From Virgibacillus senegalensis (lineage in GTDB: Bacteria > Bacillota > Bacilli > Bacillales > Amphibacillaceae): a DNA stretch of 40,167 bases. Below are positions 35,562 through 40,167 of the stretch, one piece after another. The position numbers were made by a program, and so were the translations under genes. Within the stretch, counting starts at the first letter, position 1. Each line of letters starts with the position of its first letter. A model generated the notes under the pieces. The model was given only the letters and a program-made list of their open reading frames with translations, was not told the origin of the DNA and searched no databases. The DNA is taken from contig NZ_LN611425.1 of the NCBI RefSeq assembly GCF_000821245.2, positions 93,351-133,517 on the forward strand. The letters run 5' to 3'.

Positions 35562-36404
35562 TTGCTAGAGGTTTATTTTGAGACAAAAGCAGAAACCATG
35601 ACATTTTGTGATCGGATTGTTCAGTATGGCCTCGATATAGAACTGAACTGGAGATCCAACGACAAGTGGGGAAACCGAATCAAAATCCGGGAAAGCCGTT
35701 CCGTGGAGGAGCAACTGGCTAACACTGCCGAGGCGATGGCATATGTATTTACGAAACATAAAGAAAGCAACTGGGTCGCCGATATAATCAAAAATGTGTA
35801 TTATTACAAAGATAAGGAGGAAGTACATCGGATTTCAGAACTGGCGCATTCCATTTTGTCCGGGGATGATTCAGGAGATGTTCCGATCCCTGTGGAGATC
35901 GATTCTCGCAAAACATTGAAAAAATGCTTCCATGAAAACATCCATACCGAGGAGCCGGTTCACTTTGAATCATTGGTGAATTTTCGATTGCAACCATATA
36001 AGGAAGAGCTGATTGAAATTATCGGAATGGCAATCGATGAGTTTAAACGAGAGGAAGATTACCAGTCTTTTGTTCAATCGCTACGGGAATACGTTGCCAA
36101 AAAAAAGTCAAAATTCAAGTTGGTGCATGTTGTACAAGGAAGGAGTTTCAAATTTTATAAAGCGGACGGCAGGCCGTTTTCCAAAATGGAAATAAAAATG
36201 TTGATTCAGCAGGAGCCGCTGTACATAGTCGGTTTGGATGAAGCTGAGCTGAATATAACACCACTTCTTGCCATGGCACCCGAGCGTGTGGTCATTTACG
36301 GGGATCATCCCTCAGAGCCAAAAACGTTGACTGTTATCAATGTTTTCCAAGAGAAAGCGGTTTTTGAACCTTTCACCCGGTTTCCGTTCCAGAATTATTT
36401 ATGA
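35562..36404 (+). CDS. ytxC: Sporulation protein YtxC
   Basis: 280 aa starting at TTG; GAGGGTGATG lies about 5-12 bases before it, and the nearby ATG at 35555 is in another frame. The protein is soluble, mixed alpha/beta, with FESLVNFRLQPYKEELIEIIGMAIDEFKREEDYQSF in the middle as in the YtxC family. It ends with VFEPFTRFPFQNYL. The molecular function is unknown; the name comes from sporulation-linked homologues and from the dnaI-ytxC-thrS order. It likely has its own (sigma-E-like) promoter. Confidence 0.82.
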   Translation: MLEVYFETKAETMTFCDRIVQYGLDIELNWRSNDKWGNRIKIRESRSVEEQLANTAEAMAYVFTKHKESNWVADIIKNVYYYKDKEEVHRISELAHSILSGDDSGDVPIPVEIDSRKTLKKCFHENIHTEEPVHFESLVNFRLQPYKEELIEIIGMAIDEFKREEDYQSFVQSLREYVAKKKSKFKLVHVVQGRSFKFYKADGRPFSKMEIKMLIQQEPLYIVGLDEAELNITPLLAMAPERVVIYGDHPSEPKTLTVINVFQEKAVFEPFTRFPFQNYL

Positions 36405-36419
36405 AATCATTAAATAGAC

Positions 36420-36448
36420 TTGATTTTTGCCGACTGTATCGCTATAAT
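36420..36448 (+). promoter_or_regulatory. Sigma-A promoter of thrS
   Basis: TTGATT (36420-36425), 17 bases, TATAAT (36443-36448). The start is expected near 36455, just before the T-box leader. Confidence 0.8.
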
Positions 36449-36475
36449 TACGTTCATAAATGATTAACACATCGG

Positions 36476-36727
36476 TTGTGATGAGGATATGATCAAATCG
36501 ACCAGGAATACATTAGAGAGGGAAGCCGTCTGGCTGAAAGCTTCCTGTATTACCTTGATTTTGATTACCACCTCTGAACCCTGTTATTGAACCGAGATAG
36601 TAGGTAACAGCGTACCATCTACGTTACAGATGCCAATGAGCCGCACGTCTAGTGCGGGAATTAGGGTGGAACCACGAGGCCAACGCTCGTCCCTTAGCTA
36701 TAAGAGCTATAGGGACGGGCGTTTTTG
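36476..36727 (+). promoter_or_regulatory. Threonine T-box leader
   Basis: The T-box sequence AGGGTGGAACCACG is at 36663-36676, followed by the terminator at 36682-36727. Stem I can be traced: GAGG / CCTC at the base (36483-36486 with 36571-36574), ATCAAATC / GATTTTGAT above it, AATACA / TGTATT, the AGAGAG motif, and GGAAGC / GCTTCC distally. The loop above the base pairs exposes ACC (36567-36569) followed by A, a threonine specifier. Uncharged tRNA-Thr is expected to pair with ACC and with TGGA in the bulge, preventing termination and inducing thrS. Confidence 0.92.
36682..36727 (+). terminator. T-box regulated terminator of thrS
   Basis: Long stem AACGCTCGTCCCT / AGGGACGGGCGTT (one G-U) extended by TAGCT / AGCTA at the tip, then TTTTT. 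Its 5' arm region competes with the T-box antiterminator. Confidence 0.93.
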
Positions 36728-36775
36728 AATTTTATTCAGCCCTTTAATCCATAACTATCGAAGGAGTGACCAATG

Positions 36776-38725
36776 ATGTCAGAAATGATCCGTATTACAT
36801 TTCCGGACGGAGCCGAAAAGGAATACTCAAAAGGGACAACTGGGGAGGATATCGCAGCATCCATTTCACCGGGGTTGAAGAAACAGGCGCTAGCAGTAAA
36901 ACTGGACGGCAAACCTTATGATTTGCGCACCGAGCTGCCGGGGAACGGAGAGATTGAAATCATCACGAACAAACAGCAGGAAGGAATTGAAATTATGCGC
37001 CATTCTGCTGCCCACTTAATGGCTCAGGCCATCAAACGATTGTATGGGAATGTGCAATTCGGTGTTGGCCCTGTGATTGAAGACGGCTTTTATTATGATT
37101 TCGATATGGAAGTGTCCGTGACACCAGAGGACTTGCCGAGAATTGAAAAAGAAATGCAAAAGATCATTGACGAAAATCTGGAAATTGTCCGAAAGGAAGT
37201 TTCTCGAGAAGAAGCAAAGGAAATGTTCAGAGAGATCGGCGATGAATTAAAGCTTGAATTGATTGATGCCATTCCTGAAGGGGAAACAGTATCCATCTAT
37301 CAACAGGGAGAGTTCTTCGATTTGTGCCGTGGTATCCATGTACCTTCTACAAGCAAAATCAAAGTAATCAAACTGTTAAGTATATCCGGGGCATATTGGC
37401 GTGGCGACAGCAACAATAAAATGCTGCAGAGAATATACGGCACTGCTTTCGAGAAAAAGAGCAGCCTTGATGAGTACCTCCGTCTACGTGAAGAAGCAAA
37501 AGAACGGGACCACCGCAAGCTCGGAAAAGAACTCGATTTATTCACTGTATCCCAGCAGGTTGGTCAGGGCTTGCCGCTTTGGTTGCCAAAAGGTGCCACT
37601 ATCCGCCGGACAATCGAACGCTACATTGTCGATCTCGAAGAACGCTTGGGTTATGACCATGTATATACACCGGTATTAGGCAGTGTCGACCTTTATAAAA
37701 CGAGTGGACATTGGGAGCATTATAAGGATGACATGTTCCCGACTTTAGAGATGGACAACGAAGATCTTGTCCTCAGACCAATGAACTGCCCGCATCATAT
37801 GATGGTGTTTAAAAATGAACTCCATAGTTACCGCAATCTTCCCGTGCGTATTGCAGAACTTGGGACCATGCACCGTCATGAAATGTCCGGGGCGCTTGCA
37901 GGTTTACAGCGCGTGCGGGCTATGACGTTGAATGACGCACACATTTTTGCCCGGCCGGATCAGCTTAAAGACGAGTTTATCCGTGTTGTTCAATTAGTCC
38001 AGGCAGTTTACAAAGATTTCGGTATTGATGATTACTACTTCCGTCTATCCTATCGCGATCCAGCGGATACCGAGAAGTATGTGGATAATGATGAAATGTG
38101 GGAAAAAGCCCAGGCAATGTTGAAAGAAACGATGGAAGACATGGAGCTTGATTATGTAGAAGCAGAAGGTGAAGCGGCTTTTTATGGCCCGAAACTGGAT
38201 GTTCAGGTAAAAACGGCACTAGGAAAAGATGAAACGCTATCGACTGTTCAACTTGATTTTCATTTGCCGGAAAGGTTTGATTTGACTTACATCGGTGAAG
38301 ACGGTAAAGAACATCGCCCTGTCGTTATCCATCGGGGCGTAGTATCAACGATGGAACGGTTTGTGGCATTCCTTATCGAGGAATACAAAGGGGCTTTCCC
38401 TACGTGGCTTGCTCCTGTGCAAGCACGGATCATTCCTGTATCTCCTGGCATTCACCTGGATTACGCGAAAAAAGTGGAGGAAGAATTGCGGTACCGTGGC
38501 GTCCGGGTAGAAGTAGATGAGCGTGATGAGAAAATCGGGTATAAAATAAGAGAAGCGCAAACACAAAAAATACCATACGCCCTTGTCGTAGGGGACAAAG
38601 AAATAGAAGACAGCGCTGTAAACGTCCGCCGCTATGGCGAGAAAAATTCAGAGACCAAGCCTTTGGATACATTTATCGATCAAATTGAAGCAGAAATTCG
38701 CGAAAAAACTTTGACCCAAAAGTAA
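36776..38725 (+). CDS. thrS: Threonyl-tRNA synthetase
   Basis: 649 aa from the ATG at 36776 (an ATG at 36773 is equally close to [18 protein letters not shown] matches the family). Domains: TGS (1-62), second additional editing-type domain (about 63-230, [18 protein letters not shown] and [13 protein letters not shown] with zinc-type His/Cys), class II catalytic core (about 240-535, [13 protein letters not shown] with the zinc Cys, [20 protein letters not shown] as motif 2, [11 protein letters not shown] as motif 3), and the anticodon-binding domain (about 545-640). Charges tRNA-Thr in the cytoplasm; controlled by the T-box leader. Confidence 0.97.
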   Translation: MSEMIRITFPDGAEKEYSKGTTGEDIAASISPGLKKQALAVKLDGKPYDLRTELPGNGEIEIITNKQQEGIEIMRHSAAHLMAQAIKRLYGNVQFGVGPVIEDGFYYDFDMEVSVTPEDLPRIEKEMQKIIDENLEIVRKEVSREEAKEMFREIGDELKLELIDAIPEGETVSIYQQGEFFDLCRGIHVPSTSKIKVIKLLSISGAYWRGDSNNKMLQRIYGTAFEKKSSLDEYLRLREEAKERDHRKLGKELDLFTVSQQVGQGLPLWLPKGATIRRTIERYIVDLEERLGYDHVYTPVLGSVDLYKTSGHWEHYKDDMFPTLEMDNEDLVLRPMNCPHHMMVFKNELHSYRNLPVRIAELGTMHRHEMSGALAGLQRVRAMTLNDAHIFARPDQLKDEFIRVVQLVQAVYKDFGIDDYYFRLSYRDPADTEKYVDNDEMWEKAQAMLKETMEDMELDYVEAEGEAAFYGPKLDVQVKTALGKDETLSTVQLDFHLPERFDLTYIGEDGKEHRPVVIHRGVVSTMERFVAFLIEEYKGAFPTWLAPVQARIIPVSPGIHLDYAKKVEEELRYRGVRVEVDERDEKIGYKIREAQTQKIPYALVVGDKEIEDSAVNVRRYGEKNSETKPLDTFIDQIEAEIREKTLTQK

Positions 38726-38756
38726 TGAAAGGTTCTTTGGTATTCTGATGCACATG

Positions 38757-38798
38757 AAATCACCAGTTGTTATGTATATAACACTGGTGATTTTCTAT
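38757..38798 (+). terminator. Rho-independent terminator of thrS
   Basis: 10-bp perfect stem AAATCACCAG / CTGGTGATTT, extended by GTTAT / ATAAC, then TTTTC. Confidence 0.88.
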
Positions 38799-38960
38799 CT
38801 CCTCAGGTATGAGCAAAAATAACGGGGATACAGCATGTTATTTATCTGCTCTTCCTGGAGTCTGAATGGCTTTTGTCAAAAGAGTTTAAAATAACGCTTG
38901 TATTTTCGTTGGCAGTTTTGTATGATGGAATAGTCGTTTTCATAGACGCAACCATGGTTG

Positions 38961-38989
38961 TTGACATCTTAGCATACTCATGCTATTAT
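38961..38989 (+). promoter_or_regulatory. Strong sigma-A promoter of infC-rpmI
   Basis: Consensus TTGACA (38961-38966), 17 bases, TATTAT (38984-38989) with extended -10 TGC. One of the best promoters in the window; start near 38996. Confidence 0.85.
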
Positions 38990-38995
38990 TTTATA

Positions 38996-39135
38996 GGTGA
39001 AATTAAATATTGATCTGAGGCAAGTAGAAGCACCCGCTTCTCACCTGATTGACGCATGTTGCAGTTGGCAGGTTACAACATCCTTATTGTATAGGGATAC
39101 GTGTGGGTGCAATATGTACCGACACTTTTTTTATG
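38996..39135 (+). promoter_or_regulatory. L20-type autoregulatory leader of infC operon
   Basis: Leader RNA with AGAAGC / GCTTCT and ACCTG / CAGGT stems and the segment CCGCTTCTCACCTG that I associate with ribosomal-protein L20 leaders. GCACCC (39030-39035) can pair with GGGTGC (39105-39110), which would disrupt the terminator GTGTGGGT / ACCGACAC plus seven T (39101-39132). The known mechanism in B. subtilis is L20 binding that favours premature termination. Short frames over this region are not coding. Confidence 0.8.
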
Positions 39136-39195
39136 CTTTCAAATACAACTTGTCAAGATCTTATATTGTTTTTCCAAACTCTATGGAGGTGGCTC

Positions 39196-39714
39196 ATTAT
39201 TAGCAAAGATATGAATGTCAATGAGAAAATTCGTGCCCGCGAAGTCAGGCTCATTGATTCAAATGGAGACCAACTTGGGGTTAAATCCCGCCAAGAAGCA
39301 TTAGAAATCGCTCAAACAAGAAATTTGGACCTTGTGTTAGTAGCTCCAAATGCGAAACCGCCGGTATGCCGGATCATGGATTACGGAAAGTATCGCTTTG
39401 AGCAGCAAAAGAAAGAAAAAGAAGCACGGAAAAAACAAAAAGTTATCAATGTTAAAGAAGTTCGCTTAAGCCCTGGTATTGAAGATCATGATTTCAATAC
39501 GAAATTGCGCAATGCCAGAAAGTTTCTTGAAAAAGGCGATAAAGTGAAAGCTTCGATTCGATTCCGTGGCCGTGCGATTACGCATAAAGAATTAGGCCAG
39601 GAAGTCCTGGAAAAATTGGCAGAGGAATGTAAAGACATTTCTACTGTTGAAACGAAGCCGAAAATGGAAGGCCGCAGCATGTTCCTTATGCTAGCACCAA
39701 CCAACGAAAAATAA
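39196..39714 (+). CDS. infC: Translation initiation factor IF-3 (AUU start)
   Basis: 172 aa read from ATT at 39196, giving (M)[18 protein letters not shown] as in B. subtilis IF3; GGAGGTG (39185-39191) precedes it. The next codon, also ATT (39199), has better spacing, so the start could be one codon later. A rare AUU start is the hallmark of infC and lets IF3 limit its own synthesis. N-domain ([21 protein letters not shown]) and C-domain ([19 protein letters not shown]) are complete. IF3 checks initiator tRNA and keeps subunits apart. First gene of infC-rpmI-(rplT). Confidence 0.95.
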   Translation: MISKDMNVNEKIRAREVRLIDSNGDQLGVKSRQEALEIAQTRNLDLVLVAPNAKPPVCRIMDYGKYRFEQQKKEKEARKKQKVINVKEVRLSPGIEDHDFNTKLRNARKFLEKGDKVKASIRFRGRAITHKELGQEVLEKLAEECKDISTVETKPKMEGRSMFLMLAPTNEK

Positions 39715-39786
39715 CTTGAACGAGTAAGGTTTGTTTTTTCAACCCGTAAGTAAACAAGTTTATGGTTCATGCAGGAGGAAGATAGA

Positions 39787-39838
39787 CAAGCTGACGCAGA
39801 GATGCGCTGGTAATTTTCCCCGCAAGTATGAACATTCA
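39787..39838 (+). repeat. 52-bp direct repeat in infC-rpmI spacer, copy 1
   Basis: Identical over 52 bases to 39941-39992. It includes the hairpin CGCA-GAGA-TGCG with a GNRA-type tetraloop, then GGTAATTTTCCCCGC. Confidence 0.9.
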
Positions 39839-39940
39839 AGAAAATAATGGTTCATATGAGGAAGAAAAGAACCAAGTAGATCAAGGAAGCGCAGCACCGA
39901 GGAACACAGCGTATAAAAAGATACGTGCGTACCGGAGGGG

Positions 39941-40167
<227 letters not shown>

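Noticed and set aside
38997-39198. Open frames upstream of infC, including one that would extend infC from an ATG at 39049
   Set aside because: They overlap a structured leader with an internal terminator; IF3 homology begins only at the AUU codon after GGAGGTG.

Overview
This window is from the chromosome of a low-GC Gram-positive, endospore-forming Bacillaceae. The gene order is the conserved block that in Bacillus subtilis runs from ytoI to rpmI: ytoI-ytpI-nrnA-ytrI/ytrH-dnaE-ytsJ-accDA-pfkA-pyk-fxsA-ytvI-ytwI-citZ-icd-mdh-phoPR-polA-mutM-ytaF-coaE-gapB-speD-nrdR-dnaB-dnaI-ytxC-thrS-infC-rpmI. Sporulation genes (ytrH, ytrI, ytaF, ytxC), a thrS T-box leader, an AUU-started infC and strong AAGGAGG-type ribosome sites all agree. 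The intergenic repeat family seen here is of a type I associate with the halophilic/alkaliphilic Bacillaceae genera, but the genus cannot be fixed from this sequence. No phage, IS element, CRISPR array, rRNA or tRNA gene was found.

Layout. 1-3609: a regulator cut by the window edge (ytoI), ytpI, the nanoRNase nrnA and the sporulation pair ytrH-ytrI. 3776-7114: dnaE. 7150-14160: central carbon and lipid genes: malic enzyme, a FadR-type GntR regulator, accDA, pfkA and pyk. 14249-16451: small membrane proteins. 17137-20655: the TCA cluster citZ-icd-mdh behind a long leader. 20656-21590: a gene-free stretch with two copies of a structured repeat. 21591-24293: a MaoC-like protein and phoPR. 24816-29610: polA-mutM-ytaF-coaE. 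29797-31573: gapB and speD, both with informative regulatory DNA. 31764-35073: an unrecognised small gene, nrdR, dnaB and dnaI. 35074-35561: a third repeat copy in the opposite orientation. 35562-38725: ytxC and thrS. 38960-40167: the infC-rpmI start of the IF3/L35/L20 operon.

How the genes work together. The window couples glycolysis (pfkA, pyk), gluconeogenesis (gapB, malic enzyme), the TCA cycle (citZ, icd, mdh) and the first step of fatty-acid synthesis (accDA), with replication (dnaE, polA, dnaB, dnaI) and translation (thrS, infC, rpmI). Visible control sites fit this: a palindrome of the FadR/GntR operator type just after the malic-enzyme promoter, with a matching regulator gene one gene downstream; two near-identical CcpN-type sites before gapB; a CcpC-type dyad and a cre-like site before citZ; a threonine T-box; and an L20-type leader.

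The observations most worth following are: (i) a three-copy intergenic element whose terminal stem differs between copies by compensating base changes; (ii) the structured ~250-nt speD leader; (iii) a perfect 52-bp direct repeat with GNRA-type hairpins between infC and rpmI; (iv) the regulator/operator pair around the malic enzyme and accDA; and (v) a PhoR with no extracytoplasmic sensor domain.
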